From assembly GCA_022425185.1 (NCBI GenBank), contig JAKMFY010000163.1, positions 1 to 17,640 of the forward strand: a DNA stretch of 17,640 nucleotides, read 5' to 3'. This stretch comes from Candidatus Poseidoniaceae archaeon (GTDB lineage Archaea; Thermoplasmatota; Poseidoniia; Poseidoniales; Poseidoniaceae). The notes beneath the pieces were generated by a model. The model did not search any database. It worked only from the letters and a program-made list of their open reading frames with translations, and was not told the DNA's origin. Shown here in pieces: positions 1 to 7,064 of this stretch (position 1 is its first letter; the number at the start of each line of letters is the position of its first letter). Position numbers and translations under genes: made by a program.

Positions 1-2469
1 GTTCATGATGACAGCGTCTTGCATGTTGTAACCGTGTAGAGACATGATTGCAACGATGAAGTTCTGACCACCAGGGCGTTCATCGAAGTTTGTTGTCTTC
101 ATAGCGTCAGTGCGGACGATGGAGCGATGTGGGTAGTGCAGGATGTGAGCACGTGTGTCTGGGCGCAGACGATAGTTTGCGCTTGGTAGACCAAGTGATT
201 GCTTGACCATTGCAGTACCACCGGTAACACGAGGAGTTGAGTTGTGTTCTGGGTATGGGATAAGCGATGCACAAACACCGAGAACCAATTGTGGATCGAT
301 TTCGACGTGAGTGTGTTCTGCTCCAAACAAGAGAGGAACTTCGAGCTTAGCGACTTCAATTGAACCATTTGGCATTCGAACTTCTGCTTCGAGAGTAGCG
401 TGTGTGTTGCCTGGCTCACCGAGGTTGACCCATCGAATCTTCTCGTGTGTCACTGGACGGCCAGAGAATTTCCCATCAGGTACAGATTCAGGAAGAACGA
501 ACGGTCGAGGAGCGATGTAGAGGTCTTCTTCTTCCTCAGCATCTACCCATTCGACGATACCATCATTGACGAGATCTTTGAAGGTGATGTTACCTGCAGC
601 GAGATCGACAAGATGATGGTTTTCTAGACGAGGTGTCCCGTCATACAATACAAGCAGTGGACGAAGAATTCGTCCCTTGTCTGTGTTAATGAAAATATCA
701 CGGTTTTCAAGGTCGTGGCGGATGGAAACTTCCGAAGGAATGGTTCCACGGCGACGTGCGTTTTTGAAATGGTTTACAAGATTCTTACCTTTCTTGTGCA
801 TACCATAGATATCACCGTTGACGTGAATTCTGTCACCGTCAGTCCAGTCATCTGGTTGGTATACATCCAATTCATCAAGACGCTCACGTACTTCGTGCGG
901 GTCAACTTCTTCTGAAATATCAACCATTTGAGCTGCGTTCTTTACAAGACCACAATTCTGTCCTTCAGGAGTCTCGTTAGGACACAAACGACCCCACTGA
1001 GTAGGGTGAAGGTCACGAGCTTCGAAGTGAGGTTGACTTCGAACAAGAGGAGAGGTAACTCTTCTCATGTGTGAAAGAGATGCAAGGTATGTTGTTCTGT
1101 CGAGAAGTTGACTGACACCAGATCGTCCTCCAACCCAGTTTCCAGTTGCAAGTGCGTGGAGAATCTTTGACGAGAGAACATCCGGTCGTAGACAGGAGGT
1201 AATCTTGAGTTCTCTCTTACGGTTGTGATGGCGTTCGAGTTGGTACTTCAAGTCACGAGCGAGTTGTCCAGATGAAACACGGAACAAATCTTCGATAAGG
1301 TCACCTGCGAGTCGAACACGCTTGTTTGCATAGTGGTCCTTGTCGTTTGGTTCCTTGTCATTAAGTGCCATTTCGAGAACTTGTCGAACGATTCTTCCGA
1401 GGAAAATAGCCTTCTTCTTTCGGTCTTCAGTTTGGTCACCAAGGTGAGGAAGGAGTTCTCTATCGAGAAGGTGGTTAACTCGTGCTTCACGGTACTCCTT
1501 TTGTTGTCCTGCAGCGAATTTCTTTTGCAACCATTCGTAAGCTTCGTTGGTGCTCTTCACGTCGTAATCGCCTTCTTGCTTTTCGTCTCCGTTAACTTCG
1601 TTGATGTTAGCAACAATGTACTTGAATGTCTCTTGAGGACCGGAGATAGCAGTGAATACTTCTTGGTCATTTTCGATTCCAAGGGCTCTCATGAGAAGAA
1701 CGACTGGGATTGGAGTTGTACCAGCAGTACTTACTTTGACCATGAGCATACCGTCACGTCGCTTTTCAACAGTGAGTGGTTTGCGCATACCGTTTTTCTG
1801 AGAGAAAATCTTTGCGACTTCCGTACGCTTTGCAGTACGCTTGTTAATTTCTACAGTTACTCTGTTTGGAGCAAGATCTTCCATCGAAATCAGTACACGT
1901 TCTGTACCGTTGATGATGAAATAGCCACCTGGGTCGAGTGGGTCTTCGCCACGAGAGCGAAGAAGTTCTGCAAGAAGAGCAGAATCTTCGCTTGACTTAC
2001 TCGGTTCGAGTGTGCGACCGTCTGCGATATGGCTTGGATGAAGGTGACATCGCTGCGATCGGACCATGATTGGAATTGAACCGACTTGTACACCTTCTTC
2101 CGGGAAGGAAGCAACGCCATTTCGATAGATTGTGAAATCAATGCTGACCGGGGATTGGTAGGTCAACTTTCGAAGTCTGCATTCCATAGGGGAAGCGTGG
2201 TGATAAGAACCGTTGGCTTCTCGAATATTTGGAGCACCGAGTTTAATGTCCTTCAAGCGAATGACGATTTCTTGGTCTGCAACATCGAGTTTGATGTAGC
2301 CGCCGAGGTCATCAATGATTTCTTCATCAGTTCCGACACGGATGTTGCGAATAATTCTCTCCATTCGAGAGAGCTGGTTGACTGTGGAGGGGATACAGTC
2401 ATTGTATGAAGCAAGTTGATGGTTTACTAGGCTTCGTTCTTTGAAAAATGATTCAATAATTTCTTGCAT
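1..2469 (-). CDS. rpoB: DNA-directed RNA polymerase subunit B, unsplit, partial (C-terminus off the left edge)
   Basis: This is the second-largest catalytic subunit of archaeal RNA polymerase. The reading frame opens with MQEIIESFFKERSLVNHQLA at 2469 and stays open to base 1, giving 823 residues with the rest outside the window. Recognisable archaeal/eukaryotic-type motifs are RLCPNETPEGQNCGLVKN at about residues 490-507 and GGQNFIVAIMSLHGYNMQDA just before the left edge (about 800-819). The first lies in the region encoded by B'' in organisms with a split gene and the second lies in B', so the gene here is fused. The start ATG lies 16 bases after the rpoH stop and follows a GGAG sequence, so the two genes are probably cotranscribed. 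Long open frames antisense to this gene are shadows. Family identification is very secure. Confidence 0.97.
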   Translation of the reverse strand, partial: MQEIIESFFKERSLVNHQLASYNDCIPSTVNQLSRMERIIRNIRVGTDEEIIDDLGGYIKLDVADQEIVIRLKDIKLGAPNIREANGSYHHASPMECRLRKLTYQSPVSIDFTIYRNGVASFPEEGVQVGSIPIMVRSQRCHLHPSHIADGRTLEPSKSSEDSALLAELLRSRGEDPLDPGGYFIINGTERVLISMEDLAPNRVTVEINKRTAKRTEVAKIFSQKNGMRKPLTVEKRRDGMLMVKVSTAGTTPIPVVLLMRALGIENDQEVFTAISGPQETFKYIVANINEVNGDEKQEGDYDVKSTNEAYEWLQKKFAAGQQKEYREARVNHLLDRELLPHLGDQTEDRKKKAIFLGRIVRQVLEMALNDKEPNDKDHYANKRVRLAGDLIEDLFRVSSGQLARDLKYQLERHHNRKRELKITSCLRPDVLSSKILHALATGNWVGGRSGVSQLLDRTTYLASLSHMRRVTSPLVRSQPHFEARDLHPTQWGRLCPNETPEGQNCGLVKNAAQMVDISEEVDPHEVRERLDELDVYQPDDWTDGDRIHVNGDIYGMHKKGKNLVNHFKNARRRGTIPSEVSIRHDLENRDIFINTDKGRILRPLLVLYDGTPRLENHHLVDLAAGNITFKDLVNDGIVEWVDAEEEEDLYIAPRPFVLPESVPDGKFSGRPVTHEKIRWVNLGEPGNTHATLEAEVRMPNGSIEVAKLEVPLLFGAEHTHVEIDPQLVLGVCASLIPYPEHNSTPRVTGGTAMVKQSLGLPSANYRLRPDTRAHILHYPHRSIVRTDAMKTTNFDERPGGQNFIVAIMSLHGYNMQDAVIMN

Positions 2470-2485
2470 AATATCAACTCCAGCC

Positions 2486-3133
2486 TCAGCTGCCCTCCAC
2501 GATAAGTCGGTAAGCAACGGCTGTACCGGCAGATTTGGAATGTCTCTTTACTTTCAGAACACGGTCTGCAATCCAACCGGCTGCGAGTGGGCGGTGTTCA
2601 GGATTTGCTGCAAGTGTTGCATTGTCGAGGAGTTCACAAGCCTCTTTGATGGCTTGAACGACAGGATCTGAAATCAAAACTTTCGGAAGAAGTTCCTTTG
2701 CGAGGCGTGGTTTTCCGTCTTCATCGAGTTCTTCGAGACCCCAAGGAAGAAGTTCTTCTTTCTCCAGGTCGTATTGTTCTTGTTCGCTGATGTTCGCCTC
2801 GCCGAGAAGTTCCTGATGAGGGACCAGTTCGTGGTTTAAGGGGTTGAAACGACTGGTTGCCTCAGGACGATCGAACTCGTCAATGGCTTTGGATGAAATA
2901 GTAATTTTTTTGCTTCGCTTGTTGCGAGAACGTCGGTTCCCTTGCTCGGCAATAATTTGCATAACTTTGGTGAAGGATTCGCTGTCTTTTGCGATTCCGA
3001 GAATCTTTGCGACGTCATCAGCAGGCATGGCCTTAATGTCAGCCATGTTTCTGTCCGTAGCCAATTTGTGGGCGAATTCATCGGAGACTCCGAGTTCAAT
3101 TAACCGCTTTTTTGTTGCGCTCTTTACTACCAT
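2486..3133 (-). CDS. rpoH: RNA polymerase subunit H (Rpb5 C-terminal-like) with a long N-terminal extension
   Basis: RpoH is the archaeal counterpart of the Rpb5 C-terminal domain and belongs to the polymerase jaw. The core begins near residue 100 (HELVPHQELL), continues with LLPKVLISDPVVQAI (148-162), and ends with VKRHSKSAGTAVAYRLIVEG (195-214), all typical of RpoH. The protein is 215 residues, whereas RpoH is usually about 80. About 95 extra residues precede the core; residues 15-47 look like a helix-hairpin-helix unit, followed by a basic stretch (NRRSRNKRSKK, 66-76). Two insertions also expand the core, an acidic one near 118-146 and another near 165-190. I chose the ATG at 3133. An in-frame TTG at 3142 would add three residues, but the TATA-like box about 30 bases upstream of the ATG favours the ATG. 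It lies upstream of rpoB, as in other archaea. Confidence 0.92.
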   Translation of the reverse strand: MVVKSATKKRLIELGVSDEFAHKLATDRNMADIKAMPADDVAKILGIAKDSESFTKVMQIIAEQGNRRSRNKRSKKITISSKAIDEFDRPEATSRFNPLNHELVPHQELLGEANISEQEQYDLEKEELLPWGLEELDEDGKPRLAKELLPKVLISDPVVQAIKEACELLDNATLAANPEHRPLAAGWIADRVLKVKRHSKSAGTAVAYRLIVEGS

Positions 3134-3158
3134 CCTAATCAACCCCTCTTCGCCCCAA

Positions 3159-3170
3159 CGTTATACTGCG
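3159..3170 (-). promoter_or_regulatory. Putative TATA-box promoter of rpoH-rpoB
   Basis: On the minus strand the sequence reads CGCAGTATAACG, with TATAA at 3165-3161 about 30 bases upstream of the rpoH ATG. This matches the usual archaeal TATA-to-start spacing for a transcript with a very short leader. It lies in the 47-base gap between tRNA-Lys and rpoH, so rpoH-rpoB need not depend on tRNA read-through. This is inferred from motif and spacing only. Confidence 0.5.
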
Positions 3171-3180
3171 GCGCAGCAGG

Positions 3181-3254
3181 CGGGCCCGACGGGGTTCGAA
3201 CCCGCGACCATCGGATTAAAAGTCCGACGCTCTACCTGACTGAGCTACGAGCCC
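3181..3254 (-). tRNA. tRNA-Lys (anticodon TTT)
   Basis: A full cloverleaf can be folded on the minus strand. The acceptor stem is GGGCTCG with CGGGCCC (one T-G wobble), the D stem GCTC/GAGC, the anticodon stem TCGGA/TCCGA around the loop CTTTTAA, and the T arm GCGGG-TTCGAAC-CCCGT. The anticodon TTT decodes lysine codons AAA and AAG. The discriminator base is G and the bases that follow are CCT, so the 3' CCA is not encoded and must be added enzymatically. No intron is present in the anticodon loop. The tRNA lies just upstream of rpoH on the same strand. Confidence 0.96.
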
Positions 3255-3296
3255 AACGTTGCTTCTTGGGCTTTCAATGCGAACTACCACCCCTTC

Positions 3297-3305
3297 ATAT
3301 ACCTT
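3297..3305 (-). promoter_or_regulatory. Putative TATA-box promoter of tRNA-Lys
   Basis: The minus strand reads AAGGTATAT about 43-51 bases upstream of the mature tRNA 5' end. That distance would place transcription initiation some 15-20 bases before the tRNA, leaving a short leader for RNase P to remove. The 126-base gap 3255-3380 separates this tRNA from the divergent methyltransferase/biotin-ligase gene, and no other feature was seen there. Confidence 0.4.
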
Positions 3306-3380
3306 ACCGATGAGTTTGTAGCCATTGAGTGGGTTGGAAAGTCTCATGAAATACCGACAATAGGGCAAAATGATTGGAAG

Positions 3381-4799
3381 ATGTTTGACGAAAAGAAAAC
3401 ATTTCGAGAAATCGAATTGTTAGGAGGTGAATCAAGGGAAATTTTGTGGAAAGATTTCTCCTTGACCATACCCCCTACTGTATATCCACCTCGAGAGGAT
3501 ACGGAACTCATCGCAAGTGTTCTTGAAAAAGTCACCCCATTCGGTAAAAAACGCTTGCTTGAAATCGGAAGCGGATCTGGGGCTTTATCGATCCTTGCAG
3601 CATCTTTGGGTTGGGATGTGGAAGCATGCGACATCAACCCGTTTGCAGTTGCAGCAACCCGATATAATGCCATTGAAAACACCTTCCATATTGCATCGGC
3701 TGAAGGAGGCATTGGTCCGGCCAAGGATGGATTCCATTCCCAATGGATGAAGCCTGGAACTTACGATTTAGTGATGTGGAACATGCCTTACATTCCTAGC
3801 GAAGAAATTGAAGAGTATCTTGGGCCAATGGAGGACGCTGCATTAGTCGACACACATCCATCGGGATTGCTGAACGAATTTGCGGAAATGACAAGACGCT
3901 TTCAACTCATTTCCCCAACAGGAATTGCCCTTATCTTGTGTAGAGAATACATAGGATTGCATCGCTCGAAGGATGTACTCCTTTCAAGAGGACTAGCAAC
4001 ACAAAGCGTTTCAAAACGTACATTTGATGATGATGAAACCATCCAAGTATTAGCCGTATGGCATCCTTTCTTGAAATCTAAAAAACAGCAGATGCATTCA
4101 ATCCCATCGACAAACTCTGAAATGTTGGAGGGCAACTACAAACCAGGCGATTCACTGCGAGCAAGATTCCAAACCGATGGAAAGGGGCGTCATGGCCGAA
4201 CCTGGGATGACCATCTTGACTCGTTTAAGGGAAGTTGGAAGATCAATTCAGACCAAATACCTCACATTTCGTCCCAGTTACAATGTCAAGTTGCTCTTGA
4301 AATTGCTTCATTGTTGCAATCTATGGCCCCTAAACCGAATGTCATTAGAGTAAAGTGGCCAAATGATCTCCTCATATTGGATAGCGAATCTAAACAATGG
4401 AAAAAAGCAGGAGGAATACTCTTCCAATCTCTCTCAAAAGGTACAGAGCAATTTCTCGTTCTTGGAATAGGCATTAACACGAAGACAACTGCTGAAGTTC
4501 AAGGTCGAGGCTCACTTGAAGAAATAGGAATTGACCTCGACAATACTGAACTTTTCACGCTCCTAGACACTGTTGTATCTTCTCTATTTGAAAACAAATC
4601 AAACCTAATGAATGCCTCAGACAAAACCACTGACATCAATCTGAAACTATTGCTTCGGCAATGTATCTATAGAAATGAGAAATGTACTGTAAAAGGAATT
4701 TCTAGTGAAGGATATCTTCAAATTGAATCACAACGAGGAGAGTCTTACAACATCTCAGACGATCTTAGTCTTCTTTGGCCTCATCTTCAAGTTCAATAA
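3381..4799 (+). CDS. Fusion protein: HemK/PrmC-type methyltransferase + biotin-protein ligase (BirA catalytic domain)
   Basis: Two enzymes are joined in one 472-residue frame. Residues 1-230 are a class I SAM-dependent methyltransferase of the HemK/PrmC/Mtq2 type. It has the N-terminal PPTVYPPREDTEL (31-43), motif I LLEIGSGSGALSI (59-71), DINPFAV (84-90) and the signature tetrapeptide NMPY (134-137, usually NPPY). Such enzymes normally methylate the glutamine of the GGQ motif in peptide-chain release factors. Residues 238-472 form a complete biotin ligase catalytic domain with STN (243-245), GKGRHGRTW (267-275), VKWPNDLL (324-331), KAGGILFQS (342-350) and GIGIN (362-366). No DNA-binding domain is seen, so it should biotinylate carboxylase carrier proteins without acting as a repressor. 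The 3' end overlaps a convergent gene by 35 bases. The domain calls are secure; whether the fused protein has a joint function is unknown. Confidence 0.88.
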   Translation: MFDEKKTFREIELLGGESREILWKDFSLTIPPTVYPPREDTELIASVLEKVTPFGKKRLLEIGSGSGALSILAASLGWDVEACDINPFAVAATRYNAIENTFHIASAEGGIGPAKDGFHSQWMKPGTYDLVMWNMPYIPSEEIEEYLGPMEDAALVDTHPSGLLNEFAEMTRRFQLISPTGIALILCREYIGLHRSKDVLLSRGLATQSVSKRTFDDDETIQVLAVWHPFLKSKKQQMHSIPSTNSEMLEGNYKPGDSLRARFQTDGKGRHGRTWDDHLDSFKGSWKINSDQIPHISSQLQCQVALEIASLLQSMAPKPNVIRVKWPNDLLILDSESKQWKKAGGILFQSLSKGTEQFLVLGIGINTKTTAEVQGRGSLEEIGIDLDNTELFTLLDTVVSSLFENKSNLMNASDKTTDINLKLLLRQCIYRNEKCTVKGISSEGYLQIESQRGESYNISDDLSLLWPHLQVQ

Positions 4800-5283
4800 T
4801 GGCATCCAGAATTTCTTCTGGTTCAGCAGATTCATTCATTCTCCTGTAAACACCGTATCCCGCAAAAGCAAAACCAAGAAGGTATGGGATGAAATTCAAT
4901 CCATAGGCCCGAGACAGGTCAACGTCGACCTCTCCGTTGACACCTTCCTCCAGAGTAACAATCCATTCTAATTCCCCTCCATTGGAATCGTAACTCATCT
5001 CAACATCGCCGTCAGCTACGACCGATTCCCTTAGATCTTCGACTTCTTCACCATCTTCGAAAATCTGAACTCTTATTTCAGATGCATTTTCGACAACGGC
5101 TTTGATAGTTATTGAATCTCCGTCGAAGGTTTGAGATGTGCCTTGCAGTGGGCCTTCAGAGCCATTGATTTTTGTTGGCTGGTCCCATTCTTGAATAAAC
5201 AATGTACCGATTATGAGCGTGACGCCTACAAGCAAAAACACGTCGCTAATCTTCAAAGGGGGAGCAGTCCCTCCACCGGCCAT
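4765..5283 (-). CDS. Small two-helix membrane protein of unknown function
   Basis: I do not recognise this 172-residue protein. It has a membrane helix at residues 13-30 (DVFLLVGVTLIIGTLF) and a second at 129-146 (LNFIPYLLGFAFAGYGVY). Between them is an acidic, probably beta-rich domain of about 95 residues. An arginine pair follows the second helix, and the tail is acidic and helical (EEILDAIIELEDEAKED). With RR on the inside, both termini are probably cytoplasmic and the middle domain faces outward. Its start lies 35 bases after the Pop5-like gene on the same strand, so the two may be cotranscribed. Its 3' end overlaps the convergent methyltransferase/biotin-ligase gene by 35 bases. The consistent membrane/domain pattern makes it a likely real gene, with no functional call. 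Confidence 0.8.
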   Translation of the reverse strand: MAGGGTAPPLKISDVFLLVGVTLIIGTLFIQEWDQPTKINGSEGPLQGTSQTFDGDSITIKAVVENASEIRVQIFEDGEEVEDLRESVVADGDVEMSYDSNGGELEWIVTLEEGVNGEVDVDLSRAYGLNFIPYLLGFAFAGYGVYRRMNESAEPEEILDAIIELEDEAKED

Positions 5284-5318
5284 ACATCAATCCAAGAGGA
5301 ACAGAATGAAAATGTTGC

Positions 5319-5687
5319 CTATTTCTTTGTAGGCTTGGGTAGACCCAAACGTTGCCGTACAAGTCGTATCTTCCCAGAAGAAGAAATTGAATTCAGATTC
5401 AATCCCGCATTTGAACTTACAAAGCATTGGCGAACTGCCTCGTAGTCCACCAAATGGACACAAACAATGCCGAGTCCGATATCTTCCTCTATCGAGTGAA
5501 GTTTACAGGAATTTGCCACAACTTCTGAACCAGAGAAGTGCACATCATACAACCGAAAATAAATTGATTCGGGAAGAAACTGTCCGAAAAAAGTCTCAAG
5601 TTCATTCCTGGAACTGATTGATGAAGGAAATGAAAAACCAATCCAGCGTCGTTTAGGCCGTTTTGCTTTTGACAGTTTAGCAGCCAT
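5319..5687 (-). CDS. rnp2: RNase P protein component 2 (Pop5/Rpp14 family), probable
   Basis: This is a probable Pop5-like subunit of archaeal RNase P, which trims tRNA 5' leaders together with the catalytic RNA. With the ATG at 5687 it has 122 residues, the usual length of the family. The recognisable features are a basic N-terminus followed by a first beta strand (KRPKRRWIGFSF), a central helix, and the C-terminal part. That part contains the strand LGIVCVHLV, the helix DYEAVRQCFVSSNAG, and the SGKIRLVRQRLGLP end that corresponds to the family's SGTIR-like motif. The frame stays open further upstream to a TTG at 5756, but the extra segment (WFFRLFDVLIRHPL) is unlike Pop5 and has no ATG, so I used the internal ATG. 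Similarity is moderate because the sequence is divergent. Confidence 0.7.
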   Translation of the reverse strand: MAAKLSKAKRPKRRWIGFSFPSSISSRNELETFFGQFLPESIYFRLYDVHFSGSEVVANSCKLHSIEEDIGLGIVCVHLVDYEAVRQCFVSSNAGLNLNSISSSGKIRLVRQRLGLPKPTKK

Positions 5688-5771
5688 GGCTCTGCCAAGC
5701 ACCCATGATTGAAGAGGATGGCGGATAAGAACATCAAACAGCCTAAAGAACCACAACTTTGACGCCTTTCT

Positions 5772-7064
5772 ATGGAAGAAGAGACACCACTTACAAAAAT
5801 GGCCATCATTCGAAGTCTTCTCTCGCCATCAACAGCCCCTCATCTCCTTCTTCTTGTGATAATTGCAAGCCTCCTACATATTATGGCCAAGGTCGGGACC
5901 GAACAAGCTGCAAGTTTTGGCTTCATTTCCTTCTCAGTAGCATATATTTTGCTCGCTCCAGCATCCAACAAGGATGTGTTTCGTAAGTTAATTACATTTG
6001 AGAAACTCGAACAAGCATCATTTGCAGATTCAATGAAAGAGCGATTGAAAATTTTGGTTTTACCTCTTGCATTTGGTTTGCTCTTGTGGGGAATCATGTC
6101 CTTTGCGATGGGAGAAGGCAATACGCTTTCAGACGTGGGTACGATCATACCCCCCGCCCTCGGTTTCCTATTCGTAGCTTGGGCTGCTGCCCAGGGGTGG
6201 TTTTTTGCTTTTGCAACATCGAATTCAATAAAATCTCCAGAGACTGGAACTCTGAAAGATGCATCAGCCCATTCTCCAGTTCCTTCTCTGGTCACAACTT
6301 CTACATTGATGATCGTCATGACAATCCTCGTTACGGAAGCATTCAGATTTGGTCTCGGAAACAATAACTTCAGCATCTGGCCATATGTTGCTTCCTTTGC
6401 TGTGTTTGCCATCAGCGTAAGAATTACTTGGCCTCTTCGGCAAAAAGCCTCTACGCACACAGCAACACACGCGGTCGCAAAACGTTGGTTTCATGTAACT
6501 CAACTTTTCATCACTTGGCACGTACTAAGCATTGTACGTAGTATCGATTCTGCATCATCAAATACACTTATTTTTATCGAAGAACTTGTTTTAATGATCT
6601 TCACTGTTTTCATGGCCATATGGGCACTCACGAGTAAAGCAGATGGGCGTAAATCAACCCTATTCACTAAGGATAACGCATTATTCTGGGGTGTTGCCTT
6701 TGGATACGGATACGCCGGTAGTGTGGCTATGATCACATCTGTTTTCGATGATTTAACAGCCGTCCTGATAGGAGGGCACATCCTTGTTGTTGCAACTGTC
6801 GTTTGGGCACAGCGCTCGTTACTCGACTCTCGAATCAATCGTATGTTCAAGGATTTTGACATCAAAGAGTCTGTGGAATCAATCGATATCAAACCTCAAC
6901 CAGAGACTCTGACTGAAGAAAATATCCCCGAAATAAAATCGGACCTATCCGTCGACGGTGAAGAAAATGTCGAAAGTTTAGGAGACCCTGTAGATTGGAA
7001 CCAAAAGCCGGAATCAATTGGCGACGAAACAAATTGGGAAGAGGATATTGAACTTCTGGATTAA
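5772..7064 (+). CDS. Polytopic membrane protein of unknown function with acidic C-terminal tail
   Basis: I do not recognise a family for this 430-residue protein. About ten membrane helices can be read, near residues 23-39, 47-63, 93-112, 124-147, 173-193, 202-220, 240-257, 263-287, 303-323 and 329-347. A hydrophilic tail of about 80 residues follows, rich in Glu and Asp and ending in three Trp-containing repeats (VDWNQKPES, ETNWEEDIE and similar). No cofactor or transporter signature is visible. No Shine-Dalgarno site precedes the ATG at 5772, so the transcript may be leaderless; a second in-frame ATG lies at residue 10. The gene is divergent from the Pop5-like gene across an 84-base gap. 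Its stop shares the TTAA at 7061-7064 with the stop of the convergent FtsZ-family gene. Confidence 0.8.
   Translation: MEEETPLTKMAIIRSLLSPSTAPHLLLLVIIASLLHIMAKVGTEQAASFGFISFSVAYILLAPASNKDVFRKLITFEKLEQASFADSMKERLKILVLPLAFGLLLWGIMSFAMGEGNTLSDVGTIIPPALGFLFVAWAAAQGWFFAFATSNSIKSPETGTLKDASAHSPVPSLVTTSTLMIVMTILVTEAFRFGLGNNNFSIWPYVASFAVFAISVRITWPLRQKASTHTATHAVAKRWFHVTQLFITWHVLSIVRSIDSASSNTLIFIEELVLMIFTVFMAIWALTSKADGRKSTLFTKDNALFWGVAFGYGYAGSVAMITSVFDDLTAVLIGGHILVVATVVWAQRSLLDSRINRMFKDFDIKESVESIDIKPQPETLTEENIPEIKSDLSVDGEENVESLGDPVDWNQKPESIGDETNWEEDIELLD

Noticed and set aside
1333..1995. Long plus-strand open frame (220 codons)
   Set aside because: It is antisense to the continuous rpoB frame, which carries clear polymerase motifs on the minus strand; the plus-strand translation has no domain pattern.
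3134..3142. TTG as alternative rpoH start
   Set aside because: It adds only three residues; the TATA-like element at 3165-3161 fits a very short leader before the ATG at 3133.
2844..3239. Plus-strand open frame over rpoH and tRNA-Lys
   Set aside because: It reads through a tRNA gene and is antisense to rpoH, so it is not a plausible protein gene.
3344..3724. Minus-strand open frame of 126 codons
   Set aside because: It is antisense to the methyltransferase domain, whose motifs are unambiguous on the plus strand.
5688..5756. Longer Pop5-like protein starting at a TTG
   Set aside because: The extra 23 residues are hydrophobic and unlike the family; the ATG at 5687 gives the usual Pop5 length.
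5840..6460. Minus-strand open frame of 206 codons
   Set aside because: It lies wholly within the gene for the ten-helix membrane protein and is its antisense shadow; the translation lacks domains and has no start signal.
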